The notes under the pieces were generated by a model. That model did no database searches, was not told where the DNA came from, and worked only from the letters and a program-made list of their open reading frames with translations. A stretch of 64,000 bases of DNA from Streptomyces sp. RPT161 (GTDB lineage: Bacteria; Actinomycetota; Actinomycetes; Streptomycetales; Streptomycetaceae), in NCBI RefSeq assembly GCF_027533845.1, contig NZ_JAPZVN010000002.1:434001-498000 (forward strand), in the 5' to 3' direction. This document shows positions 52,711 to 61,456 of this stretch, piece after piece. The translations under genes were made by a program, and so were the position numbers. The number at the start of each line of letters is the position of its first letter. The stretch's first letter is position 1.

Positions 52711-52846
52711 GGGCCGGGGCCTGCGGGGTGGGGGCCCTGGACCGTATGTTTACGGGCCCCTCCACGTCCGGCTTCGGTTGCCCGGTAGTTCGGCCCGCAA
52801 ATACACGTCAGCGTCCAGGGCCCCCACCCCGCAGGCCCGGCCCCTC
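52711..52846. repeat. long inverted repeat between pimB and fadD
   Basis: Arms at 52711-52742 and 52813 to about 52845 pair over 26 perfect bp (GTCCAGGGCCCCCACCCC...), then a 1-nt bulge and about 6 more pairs; the loop is 70 nt. It lies between two convergent genes and so works as a bidirectional terminator. It is far longer than the other terminators here. The remainder of 52705-52976 holds no gene. Confidence 0.75.
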
Positions 52847-52976
52847 ACGTACGGAGCAGAGGCGCGGCTACTGGGTGGGAAAGCCCACGGGCGGGGGAAG
52901 ACCCTCCCCACCGGGGGAGACGGGCGGAGAACCGTCAGCGGGCGCGACGGGCGGCAGCCATCTCGCCCGGAACCGC

Positions 52977-54776
52977 TCAGCGCGAAGCGTAAATCGCCTC
53001 GATCTCGTCGGCGAAGTCCCGCAGGACGATGTTCCGCTTCAGCTTCAGCGACGGTGTCAGATGCCCCGACTCCTCACTGAACTGCGTCGGCAGGATGCGG
53101 AACTTCTTGACCGCCTCCGCGTGGGAGACCGCCGCGTTGCCGTCGTCCACCGCCCGCTGGACCTCCGCCAACAGGTCCGGGTCGGTACGGAGTTCGGCCA
53201 CCGGCGTGCCGGCGGGCTTTCCGTGCTGCTCCGCCCAGCGCGGCAGGAACTCCTCGTCGAGCGTGACCAGCGCCCCGACGAACGGCCTGCCGTCACCGAC
53301 CACCATGCACTCGGCGACCAGCGCGTGCGCCCGGATACGGTCCTCGATCACCGCTGGAGCGACGTTCTTGCCGCCCGCGGTGACGATGATCTCCTTCTTG
53401 CGCCCGGTGATCGTCAGATAGCCGTCCTCGTCCAGCGTGCCGATGTCCCCGGTGTGGAACCAGCCGTCCTCCAGCGCCTCGGCGGTGGCCCGCTCGTTGT
53501 TCCAGTAGCCGGTGAACAGGTGCTCCCCGTGCAGCAGCACCTCGCCGTCGTCGGCGATCCGCACCACGCTGCCCGGCAGCGGCTGGCCGACGGTGCCGAT
53601 CTTGGTGCGGTCCCAGGGGTTGAACGCCGTCGCGGCGCAGGACTCGGTGAGCCCGTACCCCTCCAGCACGGTGAAGCCGATACCGCGGTAGAAGTGGCCG
53701 AGCCGCTCGCCCAGCGGCGCCCCGCCGGAGATGGCGTGGGTGGCCCGGCCGCCCAGCACGCCGCGCAGCTTGCCGTACACCAGCCGGTCGAAGACCTTGT
53801 GCCGCAGCCGCAGCGCGAAACCGGGACCGTTCGGGGTGTCCAGCGCCCGGCTGTACTCGATGGCGGTGTCCGCCGCCTTGTCGAAGATCTTCTCCTTGCC
53901 GCCCGAACGCGCCTGCGCCCGCGCCGAGTTGTAGACCTTCTCGAAAACCCGGGGCACGCTCAGCACCAACGAGGGCCGGAACGAGGCCAGTTCATCGGTG
54001 AGGTTCTTGACGTCGCTGACATGGCCGAGCTTGATCGGCGCCATCACGCACGCCACCTCGACCAGCCGGCCGAGCACATGCGCCAGCGGCAGGAACAGCA
54101 GCACCGACGACTCGCCGGTACGGAACAGCGGCGTCAGCCGGGCCACCACGTTGCCGCACTCGGCGAAGAAGCTGCGGTGGGTGAGCACACAGCCCTTGGG
54201 CCGGCCGGTGGTGCCCGAGGTGTAGACGATCGTGGCCGGGGTGTCGGCGTCGGCGATGGTGCTGCGCTCGTCGACCTCCGCGTCGGACACGTCACTGCCG
54301 GACGACGCGAGGGTCTCCACCGCGCCCGCGTCGATCCGCCACAGGTGCTTCAGCCGCGGAAGCCGCTCCCGTACCGACTCCACCACGTCCTCGTGCACGG
54401 TGGTCTCGACCACGCAGGCCACCGCTCCGGAGTCGCTGAGGATCCACTCCACCTGCTCGGCGGAGGACGTTTCGTATACGGGCACGGTGACCCCGCCCGC
54501 GCTCCAGATGGCGAAGTCCAGCAGCGTCCACTCGTACCGGGTACGGGACATCAGGGCGACGCGGTCACCGGGCTCGACACCGGAGGCGATCAGGCCCTTG
54601 GCGGCCGCGTGCACCTCGGCGAGGAACTGTCTGGCGGTCACGTCCTGCCAGCCCCCGTCACGCTTGCGAGCCAGCACCGGGACGTCGGGATGCTGCGCGG
54701 CGTTGCGGCGGATGAGATCCGTCAGATTGCCGTCGGCAGGGACCTCGTACAAAGCCGGAAGGCTGAACTCGCGCAA
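52977..54776 (-). CDS. fadD: long-chain acyl-CoA synthetase
   Basis: 599 residues from TTG 54776 (LREFSLPALYEVPADGNLTD), with GAGGAG 8 nt upstream. AMP-binding enzyme: P-loop-like IVYTSGTTGRPKGCVLTHRS, adenine motif LEGYGLTESCAATAFNP, WFHTGDIGTLDEDGYLTITG and the catalytic C-terminal Lys region GRKKEIIVTAGGKNVAPAVIE. It activates fatty acids to acyl-CoA via acyl-AMP. A TetR-like palindrome lies upstream (54854-54867). Confidence 0.94.
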   Translation of the reverse strand: MREFSLPALYEVPADGNLTDLIRRNAAQHPDVPVLARKRDGGWQDVTARQFLAEVHAAAKGLIASGVEPGDRVALMSRTRYEWTLLDFAIWSAGGVTVPVYETSSAEQVEWILSDSGAVACVVETTVHEDVVESVRERLPRLKHLWRIDAGAVETLASSGSDVSDAEVDERSTIADADTPATIVYTSGTTGRPKGCVLTHRSFFAECGNVVARLTPLFRTGESSVLLFLPLAHVLGRLVEVACVMAPIKLGHVSDVKNLTDELASFRPSLVLSVPRVFEKVYNSARAQARSGGKEKIFDKAADTAIEYSRALDTPNGPGFALRLRHKVFDRLVYGKLRGVLGGRATHAISGGAPLGERLGHFYRGIGFTVLEGYGLTESCAATAFNPWDRTKIGTVGQPLPGSVVRIADDGEVLLHGEHLFTGYWNNERATAEALEDGWFHTGDIGTLDEDGYLTITGRKKEIIVTAGGKNVAPAVIEDRIRAHALVAECMVVGDGRPFVGALVTLDEEFLPRWAEQHGKPAGTPVAELRTDPDLLAEVQRAVDDGNAAVSHAEAVKKFRILPTQFSEESGHLTPSLKLKRNIVLRDFADEIEAIYASR

Positions 54777-54853
54777 GACTGATGCTCCTCGTCGGCGCCG
54801 GCGGCGTTGTCGGCTGCGCTCGTGATCAAGAGCTGTATGGGACGGCCCGGACG

Positions 54854-54867
54854 TTACCCATCGGTAA
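54854..54867. promoter_or_regulatory. palindrome upstream of fadD
   Basis: TTACC-CATC-GGTAA, perfect 5-bp arms, 78-91 nt upstream of the fadD start, of the size of a TetR-family operator. The rest of 54777-55075, shared with the divergent metallophosphoesterase, shows no gene. Confidence 0.4.
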
Positions 54868-55075
54868 AGCTTCCGGGATAGGGGTCAGGGGCAGATGTTC
54901 GCTGTGTCACACCACCCTCGATCGTCGTGGCACGCGCCACCGCCCTGTCCGTCCCCGCCGCCCGGACGTGACCGCAGCGGTGCTCCGGGCACCCTATTGC
55001 AGAGGTCTGGTGACCCGCAGGTAACCGCCGGTCCATCAGGCCGAACCCCTTGCGCGGCCCGTTAGGGTGATCGTC

Positions 55076-55837
55076 ATGCGGGTCCATGTGGTGAGCGATG
55101 TCCACGGCGCCGTCGAGCCCCTCGCCAGGGCGGGGGACGGTGCGGACGCCCTGGTCTGCCTCGGCGACCTGATCCTCTTCCTGGACTACGCCGACCACTC
55201 GCGCGGGATCTTCCCCGAACTGTTCGGCACCGAGAACGCCGACCGCATCGTGGAGTTGCGCACCGCCCGCCGCTTCGAGGAGGCCCGCGCCCTGTCCCGG
55301 ATGCTGTGGGACGGCATCGACCGGGCCGCCGCCGTGGAGCGCGCCGTTCGCAAGCAGTACGCCGAGATGTTCGCGGTGCTTCCCACACCGACGTACGCCA
55401 CCTACGGCAACGTCGACATGCCCGATCTGTGGCCGGAGTTCGCCCGCCCCGGCACCCGCGTGCTGGACGGGAAGACGGTCGAGGTCGGCGGCCGGGTCTT
55501 CGGGTTCGTCGGCGGCGGACTGCGCACCCCGATGCGCACCCCCTACGAGATCGACGACGAGACCTACGCGGCCAAGGTCGCCGCGCTCGGCCCGGTCGAC
55601 GTGCTCTGCTCGCACATCCCGCCCGCCGTGCCCGAGCTGTGCTACGACACCGTGGCCCGCCGCTTCGAACGCGGCAGCCAGGCGCTGCTCGACGCCATCC
55701 ACACGGTGCGCCCCCGGTACGCGCTGTTCGGCCATGTCCACCAGCCGCTGGCCCAGCGGATGCGGATAGGGAACACCGAGTGCGTCAACGTCGGCCACTT
55801 CAACGCCACCCGCACCCCGTACGTCCTGGAGTGGTGA
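55076..55837 (+). CDS. metallophosphoesterase
   Basis: 253 residues from ATG 55076 with AGGGTGA 5 nt upstream. Calcineurin-like motifs: VVSDVHGAV, LVCLGDLILFLDY, TYGNVDMPD (GNxD/H), LCSHIPP and the terminal FGHVHQPLAQ. It has a di-metal active site with unknown phosphoester substrate. Stand-alone, followed after 135 nt by the SRPBCC gene. Confidence 0.92.
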   Translation: MRVHVVSDVHGAVEPLARAGDGADALVCLGDLILFLDYADHSRGIFPELFGTENADRIVELRTARRFEEARALSRMLWDGIDRAAAVERAVRKQYAEMFAVLPTPTYATYGNVDMPDLWPEFARPGTRVLDGKTVEVGGRVFGFVGGGLRTPMRTPYEIDDETYAAKVAALGPVDVLCSHIPPAVPELCYDTVARRFERGSQALLDAIHTVRPRYALFGHVHQPLAQRMRIGNTECVNVGHFNATRTPYVLEW

Positions 55838-55972
55838 CCGAGGCCGACCGAGGCGCTACCCACCGCCCGATCCACCCGCGATAACCTGACGCACCAGAAA
55901 AGCTCCAGGCGCGGCGCCGACGGTGCCGGGCGCCTGGCAGGACCGACGCGAAGTCCCGGAGGGGCCACGGCG

Positions 55973-56413
55973 ATGGCGGAACACACCAGCTCTAGCATCA
56001 CCATCGAGGCGGCCCCGGCCGACGTGATGAAGGTGATCTCGGACTTCGAGCGGTACCCGGAGTGGACCGGCGAGGTCAAGGAGGCCGAGATCCTCGCCAA
56101 GGACGACGAGGGCCGCGCGGAGCGGGTCCGGCTGGTGCTCGACGCCGGGGCGATCAAGGACGACCACACCCTGAAGTACACCTGGGGCGGCCCGAACAAG
56201 GTCAGCTGGTCGCTGGTGAAGTCGCAGATGCTGCGTGCCCTCGACGGCTCGTACACCCTGGTGCCACTCGCGGACGGCACGCGCACCGAGGTCACCTACC
56301 AGCTCACCGTCGACGTGAAGATCCCGATGCTCGGCATGATCAAGCGCAAGGCGGAGAAGGTCATCATCGACCGTGCGCTCGACGGGCTGAAGAAGCGCGT
56401 GGAGCAGGGCTGA
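55973..56413 (+). CDS. SRPBCC (polyketide cyclase/START-like) lipid-binding protein
   Basis: 146 residues, MAEHTSSSITIEAAPADVMK, from ATG 55973 (CCGGAGGGG upstream). Helix-grip fold: VISDFERYPEWTGEVKEAEI, central beta strands, and a long C-terminal helix KVIIDRALDGLKKRVEQ. The family holds a hydrophobic ligand in a deep pocket. It ends 5 nt before the ArsA-like gene, so the two are probably co-translated. Confidence 0.9.
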   Translation: MAEHTSSSITIEAAPADVMKVISDFERYPEWTGEVKEAEILAKDDEGRAERVRLVLDAGAIKDDHTLKYTWGGPNKVSWSLVKSQMLRALDGSYTLVPLADGTRTEVTYQLTVDVKIPMLGMIKRKAEKVIIDRALDGLKKRVEQG

Positions 56414-56418
56414 CCCTC

Positions 56419-57570
56419 GTGCGTACCGTCCTGGTCACCGGTCCCGGCGGCGCCGGGACCAGCACTGTCGCCGCGGCCACCGCGCTGGCCGCCGCGCGCG
56501 CCGGTGCCCGCGCCCTGCTGGTCACCGCCGACCCGCCGCCCGGACTCACCGCCGACGAGACGCCGGGACTGACCGTGCGGACGCTGGACAGCGCCGGTGT
56601 CTTCCAGGACCGGGCCGCGGAACTCCAGCAGCGGCTGTCCACCGTCTTCGAACTGCTCGGCGCCAGCCCGCTCGACCCCGAGGAGTTCACCGAACTGCCC
56701 GGCTCCCGGGAGTTCGCGCTGCTGCACGCGCTCGGTGGCACGGACGGCCACGACGTGGTGGTGGCCGATCTGCCGCCGGTGGACAGCGCCGTCCGGCTGC
56801 TGGCCCTGCCGGAGCAACTGCGCCGCTACCTCAGCCGGTTGCTGCCGCCGGAGCGGCAGGCCGCCCGTGCGCTGCGCCCGATGCTCGCCCAACTCGCCGG
56901 GGTGCCGATGCCCGCGGAGTGGCTTTACGAGACGGCCGCCCGCTGGGACGCCGAACTCGCCGCGGTCAACACGGTGATCGAGTCCGCCGCCACCACGGTC
57001 CGCCTGGTCGTGGAGCCGGGACCGCGCGCCGCGGCGGCCGTACGCGCCGCCCGTACCGGCCTCGCCCTGTTCGGGTACCGGGTGGAGTCGCTGACCGCCA
57101 ACCGGCTGCTGCCGACCGGCTCCGCGGACCCGTTCCTGGCCGCGCTGTCCGGACAGCAGCAGAAGCATCTCAAAGCGCTGTACGAGGAGTTCGGCGCCGA
57201 CGGCGTGCCGGTGCGCGAACTGCCGCACCTCGGCCGCGATCCGTACGGTCCCGACGACCTCGCGGTGCTCGGCGGGCCCGAGCTGGCCGTCGATCCGCTG
57301 CCCGACACACCGGCCGACCAACCGTGGAGCGTCGAGGACCGGTTGGCCGCGGAGGGACAACTGGTGTGGCGGCTACCGCTGCCCGGCGCCACCCGCGACA
57401 CCCTCGACCTGGTCCGGCGGGGCGACGAAGTCGTCGTGGACGCGGGGCGGTTCCGGCGCATCATGCGGCTGCCGTCCGCGCTGCGCCGCTGCACCGTGAC
57501 CGGGGCCGCGCTGCGCGACGGCGCCCTGCAGGTACGTTTCACCCCTGATCCGGCGCTGTGGCCCCAGTGA
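56419..57570 (+). CDS. ArsA/GET3-like ATPase homologue with degenerate P-loop
   Basis: 383 residues from GTG 56419. The N-terminus VRTVLVTGPGGAGTSTVAAA matches the ArsA/MinD deviant Walker A (GKGGVGKT) in position, but both lysines are gone (Pro and Thr instead). VVVADLPPVDSAVRLLALPE corresponds to the switch II/DTAPTGH region without the Thr-Gly-His. The C-terminal part ends with a small beta domain (VVDAGRFRRIMRLPSALRR) like alpha-crystallin-type tails of some ArsA proteins. ATP hydrolysis is doubtful. Operon with the SRPBCC gene. Confidence 0.82.
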   Translation: MRTVLVTGPGGAGTSTVAAATALAAARAGARALLVTADPPPGLTADETPGLTVRTLDSAGVFQDRAAELQQRLSTVFELLGASPLDPEEFTELPGSREFALLHALGGTDGHDVVVADLPPVDSAVRLLALPEQLRRYLSRLLPPERQAARALRPMLAQLAGVPMPAEWLYETAARWDAELAAVNTVIESAATTVRLVVEPGPRAAAAVRAARTGLALFGYRVESLTANRLLPTGSADPFLAALSGQQQKHLKALYEEFGADGVPVRELPHLGRDPYGPDDLAVLGGPELAVDPLPDTPADQPWSVEDRLAAEGQLVWRLPLPGATRDTLDLVRRGDEVVVDAGRFRRIMRLPSALRRCTVTGAALRDGALQVRFTPDPALWPQ

Positions 57571-57602
57571 ACGGGGCGTATCCGCCGGGCTAACGTTGGA
57601 TA

Positions 57603-57651
57603 GGTCACGATGACCACACCCGGGTACGCCGCAGTGGTGTAGAACACACCA
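57603..57651. promoter_or_regulatory. two palindromes upstream of the DUF5304-glkA unit
   Basis: GGTCA-CGA-TGACC (57603-57615) and TGGTGT-N5-ACACCA (57635-57651), in the 133-nt gap before the gene at 57704. They may be operators for the downstream sugar-kinase unit; no factor is known. Confidence 0.35.
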
Positions 57652-57703
57652 TTGAGTACAACTGGTGAACCCACCGCCTCGGAACGCCGTTGAGGAGTCC
57701 GCG

Positions 57704-58105
57704 ATGAGCGAAGGCCAGGACCGTCCGCAAACCGACGCCGACGCATGGGCCGCGGCCTGCGCCGAGGACCTCGCCGAGGAGCGTGCCCGCCGCCGTGCGC
57801 AGGCCGGTTACCGCCCCGGCAGCGCGGCGGACGAGCTGCGCAAGCTGGCCGAGGCCGTCGCCGACAAGGTCGCCGAACTGCGTTCCCCGGCCGCCGAGTT
57901 GGCCGCACAGACGGTGATCTCCCAGGTGCGCGCGGCGGTCGGGCCGATCCGCGAGCGCAACCCCGATGTCTTCGAGCACCTGGCCGCCGCCGGATCCGAG
58001 CTGCTGGCCGCCTACCAGGCCGCGGTGACCGGTCAGGAGAGCCGGTGGACCCAGGGCGGCAGCAAAGATCAGCGTTCAGGAAGTGAACACATCGACCTCG
58101 ACTGA
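57704..58105 (+). CDS. DUF5304 family protein
   Basis: 133 residues, MSEGQDRPQTDADAWAAACA, from ATG 57704 with GAGGAG 6 nt upstream. It is helical, Ala/Glu/Arg-rich and acidic, with no membrane segment and a Gln/Ser-rich tail ending HIDLD. It lies 55 nt before glkA. Proteins of this type accompany glkA in streptomycetes, as I recall, but no biochemical role is known to me. Confidence 0.78.
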   Translation: MSEGQDRPQTDADAWAAACAEDLAEERARRRAQAGYRPGSAADELRKLAEAVADKVAELRSPAAELAAQTVISQVRAAVGPIRERNPDVFEHLAAAGSELLAAYQAAVTGQESRWTQGGSKDQRSGSEHIDLD

Positions 58106-58160
58106 GCCCTCCTCGGGTACGGTTGCCTTAAGCGGGGTTCGACCAAAATCTGAGGGACAC

Positions 58161-59102
58161 ATGGGACTCACCATCGGCGTCGACATCGGCGGCACCAAGA
58201 TCGCGGCCGGCGTGGTCGACGAGGAGGGCACGATCCTCGAAACCTGCAAGGTGCCGACCCCGTCGACGCCCGAGGGCGTCATCGATGCCATCGCGGACGC
58301 GGTGCGCACGGTCAGCGCCTCCCACCGGATCGACGCCGTCGGTATCGGCGCCGCGGGATACGTGGACGACAAGCGCGCCACCGTACTGTTCGCGCCGAAC
58401 ATCAACTGGCGCCACGAGGCGCTCAAGGACAAGGTCGAACAGCGGGTCGGCCTGCCCGTGGTGGTGGAGAACGACGCCAACGCCGCGGCCTGGGGCGAGT
58501 ACCGGTTCGGCGCCGGCCAGGGCCATGACGACGTGGTCTGCATCACCCTCGGCACCGGCCTGGGCGGCGGCATCATCATCGGCGGCAAGCTGCACCGAGG
58601 CCGCTTCGGCGTCGCGGGCGAGTTCGGCCACATCCGGGTGGTGCCGGACGGGCTGCTGTGCGGATGCGGCAGCCAGGGCTGCTGGGAGCAGTACGCCTCC
58701 GGGCGCGCCCTGGTCCGCTACGCCCGGCAGCGCGCGGCGGCCACGCCGGAGAACGCGGTGGTCCTGCTCGGCCTGGGCGACGGCACCATCGACGCCATCG
58801 AGGGCAAGCACATCAGCGAGGCCGCCAGGAAGGGCGACCCGGTGGCCGTCGACTCGTTCCGCGAGCTGGCCCGCTGGGCCGGAGCCGGACTGGCCGACCT
58901 GGCCTCCCTCTTCGACCCCTCGGCGTTCATCGTCGGTGGCGGGGTCTCCGACGAGGGCGACCTGGTGCTGGAACCGATCCGCAAGTCCTTCCGCCGCTGG
59001 CTGGTGGGCGGTCAGTGGCGGCCGCACGCCCAGGTGCTCGCCGCCCAGCTCGGCGGTGAGGCAGGACTGGTCGGCGCGGCCGACCTGGCACGTCAGGGCT
59101 GA
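58161..59102 (+). CDS. glkA: ROK-family glucokinase
   Basis: 313 residues from ATG 58161 (GAGGGA 3 nt upstream). Phosphate-binding VDIGGTKIAAGVVD; sugar site VVVENDANAAAWGEY with catalytic Asp; ITLGTGLGGGIIIGG; zinc-binding ROK motif GEFGHIRVV and CGCGSQGCWEQYASG. Phosphorylates glucose with ATP. In Streptomyces this enzyme also mediates glucose repression, interacting with the glucose permease (established for S. coelicolor GlkA). A phosphofructokinase lies 3 kb downstream. Confidence 0.95.
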   Translation: MGLTIGVDIGGTKIAAGVVDEEGTILETCKVPTPSTPEGVIDAIADAVRTVSASHRIDAVGIGAAGYVDDKRATVLFAPNINWRHEALKDKVEQRVGLPVVVENDANAAAWGEYRFGAGQGHDDVVCITLGTGLGGGIIIGGKLHRGRFGVAGEFGHIRVVPDGLLCGCGSQGCWEQYASGRALVRYARQRAAATPENAVVLLGLGDGTIDAIEGKHISEAARKGDPVAVDSFRELARWAGAGLADLASLFDPSAFIVGGGVSDEGDLVLEPIRKSFRRWLVGGQWRPHAQVLAAQLGGEAGLVGAADLARQG

Positions 59103-59118
59103 CCGAACAGGAGCCGCC

Positions 59119-59883
59119 GTGGGCACAGTGGACCAGCTGCCGAACTCGCGTACCGAACCGGACGGTTCGGCGGTCGTCCGTGTGCTCAGCTACAACGTGC
59201 GTTCCATGCGGGACGACCGGGCGGCGCTGGCCCGGGTGATCCGGGCCTGCGCTCCCGACGTGGTCTGCGTCCAGGAGGCCCCGCGCTTCTTCCGGTGGCG
59301 CAAGCACGCGGCGTGGCTGGCCCGGGAGTCCGGCCTGGTCACGGTCAGCGGCGGGGCCACCGCCGCCGGGCCGATGATCCTGGCCAATCTGCGGGCCCAT
59401 GTGGAGCACACCGAGGACCTGCTGCTGCCCCGCACCACAGGGCTGCACCAGCGCGGCTTCGCGACCGCCGTGCTGAGGTTCGGTGCCGCGCGGCTGGGGG
59501 TGATCAGCTGCCATCTGAGCGTCAACGCCGACGAGCGCTACGCGCAGTCCGGCCTGCTGCTCGACCGGGTCGCGGCGGCTGGGGAGCCGCACCTGGTGGT
59601 CGGCGGTGACTTCAACGACCACCCCGACGGGCGGTCGTTCTCCCGCATCGCCAGCGAACTGCAGGACGGGTGGGCGGTACGGCCGTGGGGCGGCGAGTTC
59701 ACCTCCCGCCCCGGTGACCCGTACCAGCGCCTCGACGCGGTCTTCGCCACCAAGAGCGTGGAGTTCCTGGGCTGCGGCGTACCCGACAAGCTGCCGGGCA
59801 TCAGGACGGACGACCTGATCGCGGCCACCGACCACCTGCCGGTCCTGGCGGCCCTGCGCGTCCCCAGCGGGCTGAGCGCCTAG
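59119..59883 (+). CDS. endonuclease/exonuclease/phosphatase-family protein
   Basis: 254 residues from GTG 59119 with AGGAG 5 nt upstream. Mg-dependent EEP-fold motifs: LSYNVRSMRDD, VVCVQEAPRFF (Glu ligand), GVISCHLSVNADER, VGGDFNDHPDG, YQRLDAVFA and AATDHLPVLAAL. No signal peptide, so it is cytosolic. Could act on nucleic acids or phospholipid/inositol phosphates. 16 nt after glkA, so probably the same transcript. Overlaps the convergent gene by 4 nt. Confidence 0.92.
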   Translation: MGTVDQLPNSRTEPDGSAVVRVLSYNVRSMRDDRAALARVIRACAPDVVCVQEAPRFFRWRKHAAWLARESGLVTVSGGATAAGPMILANLRAHVEHTEDLLLPRTTGLHQRGFATAVLRFGAARLGVISCHLSVNADERYAQSGLLLDRVAAAGEPHLVVGGDFNDHPDGRSFSRIASELQDGWAVRPWGGEFTSRPGDPYQRLDAVFATKSVEFLGCGVPDKLPGIRTDDLIAATDHLPVLAALRVPSGLSA

Positions 59884-60407
59884 ACGACGGCCCCGCCGTG
59901 CGGGTCGTCGTCCTCCTCACGGCCCTTCATCCGCGCCACCAGCGTGGTGAAGCCGCCCAGGAAGCCGCCGACCCCCAGCAGCATCGCCCACCAGGTCAAC
60001 GGCTCCTGGAACAGCACGAACCCGAGCACCAGCAGCGGTCCGCCGAGCACCGCGATCCAGGCGAACTTGGTGGTGACGTCGCTCGGTGGCAGCGGCGGCG
60101 GCTCCGGCGGCACGAAGTGCCCCTCGTCCTCGTCCTCGTCGTCGGCGACCTCGTAGTCCCGCGGCCCGGACCGCGGTGCCCGTATGACGAACTCCCGCGG
60201 CACCTCAGGAACGCCGCTGTTGGTCGCCCGCTCCTGCTCCTGCGCGGCTTCCGGCCAGCCGTCGGGCAGCTCCGGCTCCTCGCCGTACCCCGCGACGATC
60301 TGCGCCCAGGCCGCCTCCTCGTCCAGCGGCGCACCCGCGCCACCCGCCGGGTCCCGCGGCTCCGCGCCCTCCGCGCCGTCCTGCGGCGGCTCGTCACGCT
60401 CCGCCAC
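59880..60407 (-). CDS. hypothetical two-helix membrane protein with acidic N-terminus
   Basis: 175 residues from GTG 60407 (VAERDEPPQDGAEGAEPRDP). The first 110 residues are acidic, Pro-rich and probably disordered, with an ADDEDEDEGHFVPPEPPPLPP stretch. Two helices follow (FAWIAVLGGPLLVLGFVLF; WWAMLLGVGGFLGGFTTLVA) and a charged end. Function unknown. Its start lies inside the end of the upstream hydrolase gene (14-nt overlap), so they are coupled. Confidence 0.85.
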   Translation of the reverse strand: MAERDEPPQDGAEGAEPRDPAGGAGAPLDEEAAWAQIVAGYGEEPELPDGWPEAAQEQERATNSGVPEVPREFVIRAPRSGPRDYEVADDEDEDEGHFVPPEPPPLPPSDVTTKFAWIAVLGGPLLVLGFVLFQEPLTWWAMLLGVGGFLGGFTTLVARMKGREEDDDPHGGAVV

Positions 60408-61179
60408 TGGCCACCTCGACCTCCCCGTCCGGCGCGGGCGCCAACCGCCGTACGAACTCGTAGCTGGACCGGAAGAGCCGCTCGGCGTCGTGGTCCAGCG
60501 GTACCACGTGGTAGCTGCGCTCCAGGATGGTGCGGGTCAGGTCGGTGGAGCCCAGCCGCCGCTCCACCAGGTCGCCGTTGGCCGGGTGCACCACATGGTC
60601 CACCCGGCTGTTGAACAGCAGCACGGGCTGGGTCACCTTCGGCAGATCGGCCTGGACGATCCGCCAGAACCTCGACAGGGAGTGCACCGCGTGCAGCGGG
60701 GTGCGGTCGTAGCCCAGCTCCACACTGTCCTCCCTGGCGATGTCGCTGGCGATGCCCTTCACCGACGGGACGAAGTGCCGGGCCACCGGCACCAGCCGCA
60801 ACCGCCCGCCGTCCGCCTTGACCGACGGGTTGACCAGTACGATGCCACTGATCGCCGGGCCGTGCTCGGCCGCCAGATGGATGGTGAGCGCACCGCCCAT
60901 CGACAGCCCGAAGACGAACACCCGCGAACAGCGCTCACGCAGCGCGCGCAGTTCCCGGTCGACCTCCGCGTACCAGTCCTGCCATCCGGTGACCCCCAGG
61001 TCCTGCCAGCGGGTGCCGTGCCCGGGAAGCAGCGGCAGTGACACGGACAGACCGCGCTCGGCGAGGTACTCCGCCCAGGGGCGCAGGGACTGCGGCGAGC
61101 CGGTGAGGCCGTGGCACAGCAGCACACCGGTCGGTCCGCCGTCATGGCGGTACGGTTCGGCTCCGGGCATGAGCGGCAC
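60394..61179 (-). CDS. alpha/beta hydrolase (carboxylesterase/monoacylglycerol lipase type)
   Basis: 261 residues from GTG 61179 (VPLMPGAEPYRHDGG), with AGGAGG 6 nt upstream. Oxyanion HGLTGSPQSLRPWAEYLA, nucleophile elbow FGLSMGGALT, acid in FNSRVDHVVHPANG, and final His in SYHVVPLDHDAE. Like bacterial Est30-type esterases. No signal peptide. Divergent from the acyltransferase gene, with which it shares a 277-nt region. Confidence 0.92.
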   Translation of the reverse strand: MPLMPGAEPYRHDGGPTGVLLCHGLTGSPQSLRPWAEYLAERGLSVSLPLLPGHGTRWQDLGVTGWQDWYAEVDRELRALRERCSRVFVFGLSMGGALTIHLAAEHGPAISGIVLVNPSVKADGGRLRLVPVARHFVPSVKGIASDIAREDSVELGYDRTPLHAVHSLSRFWRIVQADLPKVTQPVLLFNSRVDHVVHPANGDLVERRLGSTDLTRTILERSYHVVPLDHDAERLFRSSYEFVRRLAPAPDGEVEVASGGA

Positions 61180-61456
61180 CGTGGGCCTCCTGTTCATGGG
61201 CGCGATCCCTGGGTGGGGCGGTACCGGTTCAGCGGCGCTGACGGCACACGGCACGGACAGGTACCTCACAGTACGCGGCCGGGTGGGCACCCGGTAGGTC
61301 AGTCGGACGCGGGCGCCGCGCGCCGTCGGCGTTCCCCACCCGCCGCCCACCGTCGCCCTCACCGGAAGCGCCGCGCGGCGGCGTTCGTATGTACGGGCGG
61401 CAGGACCCCCGCCCGGGCAGGTTAAGGTCTACCGTCGCCTTACAGGAGGTCCTCGG

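Noticed and set aside
52641-54782. 713-residue plus-strand open frame opposite fadD
   Set aside because: Antisense shadow of the acyl-CoA synthetase, which has all family motifs.
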